DNA from: Caldifarciminota bacterium
GTDB taxonomy: Bacteria > Hydrothermota > Tepidihabitantia > SM23-42 > JAOAFX01
DNA length: 42,482 bases
Direction: 5' to 3'
Assembly (NCBI GenBank): GCA_026416055.1
Contig: JAOAFX010000007.1
Span: 1 to 42,482, forward strand
Below, in pieces: positions 18,975-28,417 of this stretch. Under the pieces are notes generated by a model. The model ran no database searches, had not been told where the DNA came from, and saw nothing but the letters and a program-made list of their open reading frames with translations. Numbering within the stretch: position 1 is the stretch's first letter; each line of letters opens with the position of its first letter. Position numbers and translations under genes: made by a program.

Positions 18975-19718
18975 CTATCCACCAAGATATGCTTCTTTTA
19001 TCCTGGGATTTTCATATAACTCTTTCCCAGTACCTTCCATTACTACCCTTCCTGTCTCCAGCACATAAGCATAGTGGCATATAGATAGCGCCTTATGGGC
19101 ATTTTGTTCCACAAGCAAAATACTCGTTCCCTGCTCATTTATCTCTTTGATGATATTGAAAATCTCATTCACAAGGATAGGAGATAATCCCATAGAAGGT
19201 TCATCAAGCATCAGGAGTCTGGGTTTTGCCATGAGTGCCCTTGCAATGGCAAGCATCTGGAGTTCACCACCAGAAAGTGTACCTGCAGGCTGGGAAAATC
19301 GTTCTTTCAATCTCGGGAATGACCTAAATATCCGATTCATCGTCTCCTGAATAGTTCTGGAGTCATTGATTAAATAGGCTCCCATGCGTAAATTTTCATA
19401 AACAGTAAGGTTTGCAAAAGGTCTTCTGCCTTCAGGAACATGGGCAATTCCAAGCCTAGCAATTTCATGTCCAGGTAGATTTGTGATTGGTTTATTTTCA
19501 AAGATTATTTCACCTGACCTTGGTTTTAACAATCCGGAAATAGTTCTCAAGGTTGTGCTTTTGCCTGCACCATTAGCACCGATCAAGGCGACGATTTCGC
19601 CTTTACAGACTTTAAAAGAGATGCCCTGTAAAGCCTGAATTGCACCATAAGAGACTGTTAAATCTTTTATTTCAATTACAGGCTCAGTACGATTCATAAA
19701 TTTGTCATTCCTTTCCAA
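18975..19718 (-). CDS. livF: Branched-chain amino acid ABC transporter ATP-binding protein LivF
   Basis: Walker A GANGAGKSTTLR, LSGGELQMLAIARAL, IARLGIAHVPEGRRPFANLTVYENL. Confidence 0.95.
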   Translation of the reverse strand: MERNDKFMNRTEPVIEIKDLTVSYGAIQALQGISFKVCKGEIVALIGANGAGKSTTLRTISGLLKPRSGEIIFENKPITNLPGHEIARLGIAHVPEGRRPFANLTVYENLRMGAYLINDSRTIQETMNRIFRSFPRLKERFSQPAGTLSGGELQMLAIARALMAKPRLLMLDEPSMGLSPILVNEIFNIIKEINEQGTSILLVEQNAHKALSICHYAYVLETGRVVMEGTGKELYENPRIKEAYLGG

Positions 19719-20499
19719 GGTAAGCCTCTATTACCCTCGGGTCTTTTTGAATATCTTTTGGTGCACCCTCAGCAATTTTTTCTCCGTAGTCCATCACGCT
19801 TATCCGCTGACATATTGACATGACTACCTTCATCTGGTGTTCGATGAGCAGGATAGTTAAATTGAATCGGTCGTGAATAAAGTTTATTAAATCCATTAGT
19901 TTTATCGTCTCCTGTGGATTCATACCAGCAGCGGGTTCATCAAGGAGTAGCAATTCCGGACTGGTTGCGAGTGCCCTCACAATCTCTAATTTTCTCTGTT
20001 CACCATACGGTAAATTCTTCGCAAGTTCGTGTGCCTTCTTTTCTAGATTGAATAGTGCAAGCATCTCATAAGCCCTCTCTTCAATCTCTTTTTCCTGTTC
20101 TTTAAATCTTTTATCTCTAAGTATTGCTGAGATAAGACCGTATTTCACATCTTTATGGCAGGCAATCTTCACGTTATCAATCACTGTTAAATTATTGAAC
20201 AACCTTATATTCTGAAATGTCCTGGCAATGCCGAGTTCAACAATCTCAAAAGGTTTTAAACCATCAATCCTCTGGTCTTTAAATTTAATCTCACCTGAAT
20301 CAGGCAGGTAAATTCCAGTTATTAGATTGAAAACTGTAGTCTTACCGGCACCATTGGGTCCTATGATACCTGTAAGTTCATGCCTTCTCAAATTCAGATT
20401 AAGATTTGATACTGCTTTCAACCCCCCAAAATATTTCGTCAACCCGTTGATGCTCAATATGGTACTGGAATTAACAGATCTCTGATTATCTATTACCAT
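19705..20499 (-). CDS. livG: Branched-chain amino acid ABC transporter ATP-binding protein LivG
   Basis: GPNGAGKTTVFNLITG, GIARTFQNIRLFNNLTVIDNV, LPYGEQRKLEIVRAL, LLLDEPAAGMNPQET. Confidence 0.95.
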   Translation of the reverse strand: MVIDNQRSVNSSTILSINGLTKYFGGLKAVSNLNLNLRRHELTGIIGPNGAGKTTVFNLITGIYLPDSGEIKFKDQRIDGLKPFEIVELGIARTFQNIRLFNNLTVIDNVKIACHKDVKYGLISAILRDKRFKEQEKEIEERAYEMLALFNLEKKAHELAKNLPYGEQRKLEIVRALATSPELLLLDEPAAGMNPQETIKLMDLINFIHDRFNLTILLIEHQMKVVMSICQRISVMDYGEKIAEGAPKDIQKDPRVIEAYLGKE

Positions 20500-21448
20500 C
20501 TCCTGCCTTTATAAACTTAAACTCCATTCCACTCCCCAATCCCATCGGTTTTATAACCATAATGATTATAAGTAGTAGTGGGTATATTACAAGTCTCCAG
20601 TCAAGAATTTGTGGTGGTAAAATCACTCTCAAACCTTCAAGAAGGAATGTCCATCCTATTGCTGCTATAATCGTTCCTGAAATGCTTCCCAGACCACCAA
20701 GTACCACAATCAAAAGAAGATCAATAGATTTCAAAAAATCAAAATTGGAAGGATGTAAGAAAGAATAGAGATGGGCATAAAGAACTCCTGCCACTCCAGC
20801 AAATACTGAACCAAGCACAAATCCTGTCGTCTTGTATTTCGTCGTATTCACCCCCACACACTCCGCAGCAATATCATCTTCCCGTATTGAAATACATGAC
20901 CTTCCTACATCGGAAAAGACAAAATTCCGGATTACTACGATGGCAATAATAAAAAATAGATAAGTTATGGGGAAGACAGTGAATTTCGGTATACCCAGCA
21001 TACCCCTTGAACCGCCAAGCACAGGAATCAGCGCATCGGCATTATCAAGCAGAACCTTCACAATGATGCCAAACCCCAATGTAGCAATCCCCAGATAGTC
21101 CGATTTCAATCTAAGTATAGGAAGACCAATCAAGAATGCAATCAATGCCACAAAAATTATAGCTGATAAAAGCCCGGCGACAAAAGCCAGATATCCTAAA
21201 CTATTCAGACTTTTTGTAACAAATGCAGAACAGTATGCACCGAGTCCATAAAATGCTGCGTGCCCGAGCGAAAACTGTCCGGTATAACCATAAATAAGAT
21301 TCAAACCCAATGCTGAAATGGTAATGATAAAGGCAAACTGAATTATCTGATTCCAGTATGGATTCAAAAAGCCGAAAGATATCATAAGCATTATAACTGC
21401 AAAAACACCAAAACCAAGAAGCAATGAATATATTTTTTCCTTACTCAT
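20486..21448 (-). CDS. livM: Branched-chain amino acid ABC transporter permease LivM
   Basis: LNLIYGYTGQFSLGHAAFYGLGAY, multiple TM helices, VVLGGLGSISGTIIAA. Confidence 0.95.
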   Translation of the reverse strand: MSKEKIYSLLLGFGVFAVIMLMISFGFLNPYWNQIIQFAFIITISALGLNLIYGYTGQFSLGHAAFYGLGAYCSAFVTKSLNSLGYLAFVAGLLSAIIFVALIAFLIGLPILRLKSDYLGIATLGFGIIVKVLLDNADALIPVLGGSRGMLGIPKFTVFPITYLFFIIAIVVIRNFVFSDVGRSCISIREDDIAAECVGVNTTKYKTTGFVLGSVFAGVAGVLYAHLYSFLHPSNFDFLKSIDLLLIVVLGGLGSISGTIIAAIGWTFLLEGLRVILPPQILDWRLVIYPLLLIIIMVIKPMGLGSGMEFKFIKAGDGNR

Positions 21449-22329
21449 ACCTTTTCAATTTCTCTTTTGCCTAAAATACCGGTTGGCTTTACAAGTAGTA
21501 CAATAATCAAAATTGCAAAGGCAAAGGCGTCGCGCATCGTAGAAGAAATATAAGCCGAACACATTGTCTCCACGATTCCCATAATTATTGCTCCCAGCAT
21601 TGCACCTGGTATTGAACCTATGCCACCCAATACTGCAGCCACAAATGCCTTTAGGCCCGGCATTATACCCATGAAAGGATGGATTTGGGGATAGGCAATT
21701 CCATAAAGAACCCCTCCAGCACCGGCAAGTGCCGAACCGATACCGAAAGTTACTGAGATAATATAGTCTACATCGATACCCATCAGTTTTGCAGTGTTTT
21801 TATCATAGGACACTGCCCTCATCGCCATGCCGGTCTTTGTCTTCTGAACAATGAACTGAAGAATCAAAAGCAAAACAACTGAGACACCGACCACGAGTAT
21901 TTGAATGTTGGAAATACACACTGTACCTATCTGATATATGCAAACAGAAAAAGGCCTGGGGTAGGCAAGATAATTGGGACCAAAAACAAATTTCAGACTC
22001 GAAAAATATTCTAAAAAGAGCGAAACTCCGATGGCGGTGATCAATGCTGAAATCCTGGGTGCATTCCTCAATGGACGATAAGCAAACCTTTCAATGGTGA
22101 TACCTAAGAGTGTACACCCAGCCATAGCAAATAAAATTGCCAGGGGAAAAGGCAAATGGTATAGTGTCAGGGCATAAAATCCCAGATAAGCACCAACCAT
22201 AAAAATATCACCATGTGCAAAATTTATAAGCCTCACAATTCCGTAAACCATTGTATAGCCGAGGGCAATCAAGGCATAAACAAATCCTAATTGTAAGCCG
22301 TTGATCAACTGCTGAAAGAAATAAGCCAT
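21445..22329 (-). CDS. livH: Branched-chain amino acid ABC transporter permease LivH
   Basis: INGLQLGFVYALIALGYTMVYGIVRLINFAHGDIFMVGAY, AVLGGIGSIPGAMLGA. Confidence 0.96.
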   Translation of the reverse strand: MAYFFQQLINGLQLGFVYALIALGYTMVYGIVRLINFAHGDIFMVGAYLGFYALTLYHLPFPLAILFAMAGCTLLGITIERFAYRPLRNAPRISALITAIGVSLFLEYFSSLKFVFGPNYLAYPRPFSVCIYQIGTVCISNIQILVVGVSVVLLLILQFIVQKTKTGMAMRAVSYDKNTAKLMGIDVDYIISVTFGIGSALAGAGGVLYGIAYPQIHPFMGIMPGLKAFVAAVLGGIGSIPGAMLGAIIMGIVETMCSAYISSTMRDAFAFAILIIVLLVKPTGILGKREIEKV

Positions 22330-22335
22330 CGCGAT

Positions 22336-22363
22336 ATTATATAAAAAAACTTTCGTAAATCAA
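22336..22363 (-). promoter_or_regulatory. Putative livH promoter TTGATT-N16-TATAAT
   Basis: Minus strand; 6 nt between -10 and ATG. Confidence 0.6.
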
Positions 22364-22414
22364 CATTTTTTTCTAAACCACCTACACTTTTTTAGTGTAA
22401 TGGTTTTTGCTTTT

Positions 22415-22773
22415 CCGTAGGAGCGACTTCCCGGTCACGATAATATCTATCCCGATTTATCAGAGCAACTTCCAAACCAATAATCAACCTGTTTCATCCA
22501 TTGACAAAAAGGAATTTCCAGCAGGCAGGGCCATCACCCCAGCAGATAATTCATTTTTAAACAAACCTGAAGTCTGCGGCTCCCTATCTGGAGTCCATTT
22601 CAACTATTCATTTACTACGGCGGATTACCAATCTTTTAAACTAAAAATGTCCTGCCGATAGTTTATCTTTCACCCTTCAATACTTATACTGACAAAAAAA
22701 TAATGATATTCTTAATTTTTCAATTCATAAAAAGAGTGGAGAGAAGTCAGCATTTTTTTCTTGACAATCTCGA
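22415..22773 (+). repeat. Copy B of a dispersed repeat (about 360 bp), inverted relative to 14349-14549
   Basis: See copy A; about 150 nt of extra sequence sits in its middle. Confidence 0.75.
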
Positions 22774-22788
22774 TATTTTGAATATATT
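22761..22788 (+). promoter_or_regulatory. Putative promoter TTGACA-N16-TATATT of the glmU-like operon
   Basis: Read directly; 6 nt between -10 and GTG 22795; the -35 lies at the end of repeat copy B. Confidence 0.7.
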
Positions 22789-22794
22789 TAGGGT

Positions 22795-23736
22795 GTGACA
22801 TCAAAATCCAATTCCCGCTCCTTTTCTACTATCATCCTCGCTGCTGGTGTAAGCAAGCGGATGCACAGTTCGATACCCAAAATTTTATATAAGATTCTAG
22901 GTAAACCCATGATTCAATATGTTGTGGAACTCGCCAAGAGTTTAAATTGTCCAGAGATAATTGTTGTCACCGGTAAAAATGTAAAAGTAGTAAAACGAAT
23001 TCTGGGCAATGACCTGAAATATGCAATTCAAGAAACTCCACTTGGTACTGGAGACGCAACCAAGAAGGGTATTGTCTATGCTACCAGACCAGAATTATTA
23101 ATACTTTACGGTGATGTTCCGCTATTGAAGAAAGAGACTGTGAATAAAATGATTGAAAACCACCATAGAAAAAGTGCAGATTTATCTGTTCTCACATGTG
23201 AGATTGATAATCCAGCAGGATATGGTCGGATTATAAGGGATAAAGGTGGCAAACTTTTAAGAATCGTGGAACATGTAGATGCCAGTGTGGAGCAGTTAAA
23301 AATAAAGGAGATAAATACCGGTATTTATTTTGGTGCCCGTAATCTCATTAGCGATGCACTCGCTCTGGTGCGAAATGAGAACCAGCAAAAAGAGTTCTAT
23401 CTGACAGATATCATTCATTATTTAATTGAAAAAAATAAAAAGGTCATTCCGTTTAAAATTGAAAACGAAGAAGAAATTTTAGGTGTCAATACTAAACTGG
23501 ACCTGGCGCGTGTTCGCGAAATTGTTAAGAAAAAATGGTTTGAAGAGTTAATGCTTAAGGGTGTATATATTGAAGATCCTTCCAGTACAAATATTGATTT
23601 GACGGTAAAAATTGGAAACTCGGTCCATATAAGACCATATACGTTTATTGAAGGGGATACCACTATTCCTGATAATAGTGTTATTGGACCTTTTGTCTGG
23701 ATAAAAGACGGAAAAAAAAGGAGAATGAAACCATGA
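22795..23736 (+). CDS. glmU: GlmU-like nucleotidyltransferase (uridylyltransferase domain, acetyltransferase domain mostly missing)
   Basis: IILAAGVSKRMHSSIPKILYKILGKPMIQYV, ETPLGTGDATKKG, LYGDVPLL, EINTGIYFGAR; ends soon after a short left-handed-helix-like stretch. Confidence 0.85.
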   Translation: MTSKSNSRSFSTIILAAGVSKRMHSSIPKILYKILGKPMIQYVVELAKSLNCPEIIVVTGKNVKVVKRILGNDLKYAIQETPLGTGDATKKGIVYATRPELLILYGDVPLLKKETVNKMIENHHRKSADLSVLTCEIDNPAGYGRIIRDKGGKLLRIVEHVDASVEQLKIKEINTGIYFGARNLISDALALVRNENQQKEFYLTDIIHYLIEKNKKVIPFKIENEEEILGVNTKLDLARVREIVKKKWFEELMLKGVYIEDPSSTNIDLTVKIGNSVHIRPYTFIEGDTTIPDNSVIGPFVWIKDGKKRRMKP

Positions 23737-24149
23737 GTCCAGGCAGGGTAGGATTGTTAATTTTAATGATATTGCTCTTTCTCTTTGGAGCTTCAGTAAT
23801 TTATATGCGCACCCGAGAAGACCCTGAGGAAATCTTTAAGAGAAACAGCAATCTGAGGGTTGAGGTTCTCAATGGCTGTGGAGTCAATCGTCTGGCAATA
23901 AGGGTGAGTGATATTTTGCGTGAAAAAGGATTCAATGTCGTAAGTATCGGTGATGCAAAAAACCATTACCCTGAAAGCGTGGTGATCGAAAGGGCTGATG
24001 AGAATATGACGAATGGAAAATATTTCGCCCGAAGGATTAACTGCAAAAACATCGGAAAAGATATTGACCCCGCACTTTTTATCGATGTAACATTGATTGT
24101 AGGTGAAGATTATAAAAAACTGTTTCCGGATGTCGAAAAAAGGTTCTAA
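23733..24149 (+). CDS. LytR_C-domain membrane-anchored protein
   Basis: One N-terminal TM helix; LRVEVLNGCGVNRLAIRVSDILREKGFNVVSIGDAKN is LytR C-terminal domain-like; ATGA overlap with the previous CDS. Confidence 0.75.
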   Translation: MSPGRVGLLILMILLFLFGASVIYMRTREDPEEIFKRNSNLRVEVLNGCGVNRLAIRVSDILREKGFNVVSIGDAKNHYPESVVIERADENMTNGKYFARRINCKNIGKDIDPALFIDVTLIVGEDYKKLFPDVEKRF

Positions 24150-24474
24150 GAAAACACCACTCAACCTGGCAAAAGAACTCGCACGAATAATCAGTGATAA
24201 GAAAGGTGAAGATATAGTCATATTTGACCTAAGGGATATTTCACCGATAACCGATTATTTTGTCATTGCCACCGGCCTCTCGGATATCCACAACCGAACT
24301 ATTGCAGAACATTTAAGCGAATTCGCCGAGCCCGATCACATTGAAGGGCTTGAAGGCGGTGGATGGATACTTCTTGATTACATTGATGTTGTTGTCCACA
24401 TATTTTCCCGGCAGACAAGGGAATTTTACGGACTTGAAAGACTGTGGGGAGACGCACCCCAGATAAAGATTTGA
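24130..24474 (+). CDS. rsfS: Ribosome silencing factor RsfS (Iojap family)
   Basis: IVIFDLRDISPITDYFVIATGLSDIHNRTIAEHL, EGGGWILLDYIDVVVHIFSRQTREFYGLERLWGDA. ORF track opens at GTG 24103; ATG 24130 also possible. Confidence 0.93.
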   Translation: MSKKGSKKTPLNLAKELARIISDKKGEDIVIFDLRDISPITDYFVIATGLSDIHNRTIAEHLSEFAEPDHIEGLEGGGWILLDYIDVVVHIFSRQTREFYGLERLWGDAPQIKI

Positions 24475-24475
24475 T

Positions 24476-26047
24476 ATGGTTCGTGATGAAATCAAAGCAC
24501 TACTGAAACAAATCTATCCTGAAGAGATTATTATTATTGACTATGTTCCCCCGGATAAAAAAGGAGATTATTCTACCAACCTTGCAATGCGCATAGCAGG
24601 AAAAAAATCAATTTCACCTTTAAGAATTGCAGAAGAAATCAGCCAGAAAATAAATTCACCGATTATAAGCGAAACGATAATCTACCCTCCGGGATTTATA
24701 AATTTTGTGCTCAATCACACTTATGTAAAAGAAAAATTTAAAACAATAGAAAAGTGTAATATTGGTAAAGGCTTAAGAGTAAACGTAGAATTTGTAAGCG
24801 TCAACCCTACCGGACCAATCAATATTGTCAACGGTAGAGCCGCTGCCTTTGGTGACGCACTCGTGAGATTGCTAAACTATGCTGGTTATGATGCTGATGC
24901 CGAGTACTATATTAATGACTGTGGACGGCAGATTGACCTGTTGGCTGAAAGTATAAAACAGCGTATGAACCAGCTACTCGGAAAAGAATTTTCAATACCG
25001 GAGGATGGATACCATGGAGAGTATTTAATTCCACTCGCAAAGAAATTTCTTGAGGCAAAGATAACCGAAGCAGAAGTTGTAAAAGAACAGGCAGTCAATT
25101 ATTTTTTACAACAGCACCAGGAAATGCTTGAAAATTTTCGAGTAAAATTTAAAAACTGGATTCGTGAATCGGAAGTAAGGAATAAAGGATATGTTGATAG
25201 AGTAATGAAAATATTTCGGGAAAAAGGACTCACATTTGAACAGGACGGCGCACTATATCTTAAGACTACCGCATTCAATGACACCCGTGACCGGGTGATA
25301 ATCACAGGCGATGGACGATATACTTATTTGCTCCCTGACATTGCATACCATCTTTATAAGATTGAAAGGAATTATCAATTTTTAATTACAATCCTTGGTC
25401 CTGACCATCTCGGGCAGGTGGGTAGTCTTTATGCGGGATTAAAGGGGCTTGACTACTCTGAAAATATCCTTAAAATTATCATTGTGCAGGAAGTAAAATT
25501 AAAAAAAGATGGTAGATACATAAGCATGTCCAAAAGAGCCGGTACTTTTATCACACTTGAAGATTTGCTCAATGAAATACCAATAGATGTTTGTAGATTC
25601 TTTTTTCTGATGCGTTCCAGCTCTCAGCACCTCGATTTTGACCTCGATCTGGCAAAAAATGTGTCTGAAGAAAATCCGGTGTATTATGTGCAGTATGCCT
25701 ATGCCCGCATTATGAGTATAATAAGGTTTGCTCAGGAAAAGGGTATCTCCATGATCGATGATGTCGATTTGAATTTGCTCAATGAAAAAGAAGAGATGAT
25801 TTTAATGAAGTACATTTTGCGATTTGAAGAAACTATTGAAGATGCAGTAAAAAATTTTGAACCATTTATGATTACATACTATTTAATCGGGCTGGCACGC
25901 ATTTTTCACCATTTCTATCAAAAACATCGCGTCGTCGGTGATAATGAAGAATTGACAAGAGCGAGGTTATTTTTAATTAAAAGGACGGCGCAAACATTGA
26001 AAACTGGTATGGAACTATTAGGTTGTTCGTGTCCGGAGAAAATGTGA
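24476..26047 (+). CDS. argS: Arginyl-tRNA synthetase
   Basis: VEFVSVNPTGPINIVNGRAAAFGDALVRLLNYAGYDADAEYYINDCGRQIDLL, SMSKRAGTFITLEDLL, C-terminal DALR domain. Confidence 0.97.
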   Translation: MVRDEIKALLKQIYPEEIIIIDYVPPDKKGDYSTNLAMRIAGKKSISPLRIAEEISQKINSPIISETIIYPPGFINFVLNHTYVKEKFKTIEKCNIGKGLRVNVEFVSVNPTGPINIVNGRAAAFGDALVRLLNYAGYDADAEYYINDCGRQIDLLAESIKQRMNQLLGKEFSIPEDGYHGEYLIPLAKKFLEAKITEAEVVKEQAVNYFLQQHQEMLENFRVKFKNWIRESEVRNKGYVDRVMKIFREKGLTFEQDGALYLKTTAFNDTRDRVIITGDGRYTYLLPDIAYHLYKIERNYQFLITILGPDHLGQVGSLYAGLKGLDYSENILKIIIVQEVKLKKDGRYISMSKRAGTFITLEDLLNEIPIDVCRFFFLMRSSSQHLDFDLDLAKNVSEENPVYYVQYAYARIMSIIRFAQEKGISMIDDVDLNLLNEKEEMILMKYILRFEETIEDAVKNFEPFMITYYLIGLARIFHHFYQKHRVVGDNEELTRARLFLIKRTAQTLKTGMELLGCSCPEKM

Positions 26048-26066
26048 AAAAAATCAAGGAGGTTAA

Positions 26067-26534
26067 ATGAATCTTGCAAGTCTTCTTTCCAGAGATAGGA
26101 TAAACCTTGAGTTAAAATCCACAAAAAAAGAAGAAGTGCTAAGGGATTTGGTTTATATGATTAAAAGTAAAACCGACGCCGAATTGATCTATTCTACCCT
26201 CCTAAAGAGGGAAGAACTGGGTTCTACCGGCATCGGTAAGGGGATTGCAATTCCCCATTGTCGTTCTCTTGCTGTAAGTAAATTAGAAATTGCAGTGGGT
26301 AGAACCCTGAAGCCAATTAATTTCAATGCGATTGACAAAAAACCCGTATCATTATTTTTCCTGATCATTGCTCCTCCTCAGGATCCAGGTAATCAATATC
26401 TTCTGACCCTTGGGAAGATCGTTCAGATTTGTCGTGAGTTGAGTAAGGGCAATCTCATAAATAAACCTCAAACACCGGATGAATTCATATCGCTAATAAA
26501 CGAAATAGAGAAAAAACTTATTAAAAAGAGGTAA
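26067..26534 (+). CDS. PTS sugar transporter subunit IIA (PtsN-like)
   Basis: LLKREELGSTGIGKGIAIPHCRS, active-site His context; IIA fold-like downstream sequence. Confidence 0.85.
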   Translation: MNLASLLSRDRINLELKSTKKEEVLRDLVYMIKSKTDAELIYSTLLKREELGSTGIGKGIAIPHCRSLAVSKLEIAVGRTLKPINFNAIDKKPVSLFFLIIAPPQDPGNQYLLTLGKIVQICRELSKGNLINKPQTPDEFISLINEIEKKLIKKR

Positions 26535-26536
26535 CT

Positions 26537-26881
26537 ATGAAAAAAGAAATCGACATAATGCGGTTACTCAAAAGATTATTCGATTTAGATAACCTGATTG
26601 CGGATAAAGAGGCTGATAAGAAAATCGGATTCAAGATTGATGAAGAAGTAGGGCTGTTAAGCCTGAAGAGAGAGAGGGCAAGCCTCTTGAAAGAAATTCC
26701 CAAGGAATTTGCTGATACCTACGAGCGGGTAAAAGAAAGATATACCCTCGCACTTGCTGAGGTGAAAAACGGATTCTGTTTTGGCTGTTTCCAGCAATTA
26801 CCTACCGAGATGCTGGTAAGGAGCAATGAAATAGTGACCTGCCCTAATTGCGGCAGAATTTTATTCTGGCGTGAAGAATAA
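26537..26881 (+). CDS. Short C4-type zinc-ribbon protein
   Basis: Coiled-coil N-terminus; GFCFGCFQQLPTEMLVRSNEIVTCPNCGRILFW. Confidence 0.8.
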   Translation: MKKEIDIMRLLKRLFDLDNLIADKEADKKIGFKIDEEVGLLSLKRERASLLKEIPKEFADTYERVKERYTLALAEVKNGFCFGCFQQLPTEMLVRSNEIVTCPNCGRILFWREE

Positions 26882-26940
26882 AATTTTGTAGAAACTCTTG
26901 TAGAGTGTAACCTACGCCCTTATCTCATCAGAAATTAATC

Positions 26941-28416
26941 ATGAGAAAAATTCCCATTATAATCCATTTAGTCACCGGTGCCTTCATTATATTAAACCTT
27001 CTTAATTTAAAGAATACGACCCTCATTGACTGGGATGAAGGTGTCTTTGCCCTTCAGGCCAGATGGCTGGCAACGATGGGGAGCGAAGGTAAACCATTCA
27101 ATTTTCAGACTCCCCCACTTTTTCAAATCCTTGTAGCACTCTTATTTAAATTGTTCGGGTATAACACATGGCTATTATCATTCCTTTCAGTAATTTTTTC
27201 AAGCCTCAGCATATATTTGCTCTTTCTTTTTGCGCGTGATTTGTATAATGATACAATTGGCGTTATATCTACCATTTTTTTTGCAACCACCGAATTTTTC
27301 CTTTTCTTTTCCAGATCCGGATTGAGCGATGCTACTTTCACTTTCTTTTTCTTGTCAGCAATATATTTTTTTTATCGTAGTTTACAGGGAAAATCCCGAA
27401 TCTCATGCACTTTATGTAGCATCTTTACCATCTTAGCCTGTTATACTAAATATACAGGTCCAGTCCTATTTCTCATTTATCTTTTAATCAATCTCTTTTG
27501 GCAAAAAAAGAAGACTTTCAGTTTTTATCTCTTCACAATTATTATTCCGCTTCTGTTTCTTATTCCATATTACAGCGTTTTCGTAAAATTTGTTTCTCTA
27601 CAAAATATTTTCCAGCGGCATGGCAAACTTTTAGGAGTTAATCATTTGAAATTCTTGTATTATTTAGTTCGTTTTGCACCGATAATTTTCATCACCGCGC
27701 TTTTTTACCGTATTAAAGAAAGAAGCGATTATTTCATACTTATCACCATTGTATCGTTTTTCACAGTTCTGGGTTTTTACCATCCCTATTTTCGTCTTGC
27801 TTACCCATTGATACCTTTGATTTCAATATACTCTGGTGGTTTTGTTGCTCATTTCAAAAAAATTCGTATCCTTCTGATTCTGCTGGTTGCTGCCGTGAAT
27901 CTATTTCTGGCACGGGACACAATCACTTACAGGTCCCGCATTCCCGTTCTGCTTGCTTATGATGTTGAAAAAATTTGTCAAGATTATGGTATCAATTATA
28001 TAATCACATCTGTCCCCCCCAATTTTCTCCTCAATATTTCAGGCAATATAATTTTATCTGAAAATCAAATTCCGATAAATATTAGAAATATTGATAAGTT
28101 TGGATTAAATAAAAGAACGATAATAAAAAGAGAAAACAATTTAATTAAAACAGAAAAAGAGATTTTGTTCTTGCATTCCTCGATTTTTGCACATGTCGAA
28201 AAAGAATTAATGCAATTAAGAAAATACGCAGAATTAAAAAAGTCTTATGAGTTTATTGATGCACCTGTTTACTACAAAGACCCTTTTAATGAATTAAAAG
28301 AAGCAAAACAGATTTATGAAATCCTAATATTCAGAATTTCTGAACTTGATTATAGAGAGGTGGATATCCTCTGGAATATCTGTTTTGAACCTGGAGTTGC
28401 ATTAATTCGAAGATAA
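26941..28416 (+). CDS. Membrane glycosyltransferase, GT39/ArnT-like
   Basis: DWDEGVFALQARWLA (DE motif in first loop), HFNFQTPPLFQIL-like region, many TM helices. Confidence 0.75.
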   Translation: MRKIPIIIHLVTGAFIILNLLNLKNTTLIDWDEGVFALQARWLATMGSEGKPFNFQTPPLFQILVALLFKLFGYNTWLLSFLSVIFSSLSIYLLFLFARDLYNDTIGVISTIFFATTEFFLFFSRSGLSDATFTFFFLSAIYFFYRSLQGKSRISCTLCSIFTILACYTKYTGPVLFLIYLLINLFWQKKKTFSFYLFTIIIPLLFLIPYYSVFVKFVSLQNIFQRHGKLLGVNHLKFLYYLVRFAPIIFITALFYRIKERSDYFILITIVSFFTVLGFYHPYFRLAYPLIPLISIYSGGFVAHFKKIRILLILLVAAVNLFLARDTITYRSRIPVLLAYDVEKICQDYGINYIITSVPPNFLLNISGNIILSENQIPINIRNIDKFGLNKRTIIKRENNLIKTEKEILFLHSSIFAHVEKELMQLRKYAELKKSYEFIDAPVYYKDPFNELKEAKQIYEILIFRISELDYREVDILWNICFEPGVALIRR

Positions 28417-28417
28417 C

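Noticed and set aside
14349-22773. Composite transposon bounded by inverted repeats
   Set aside because: The inverted copies enclose housekeeping ppdK/liv genes, no transposase or target duplication was seen, and copy orientation is explained better by promoter association.
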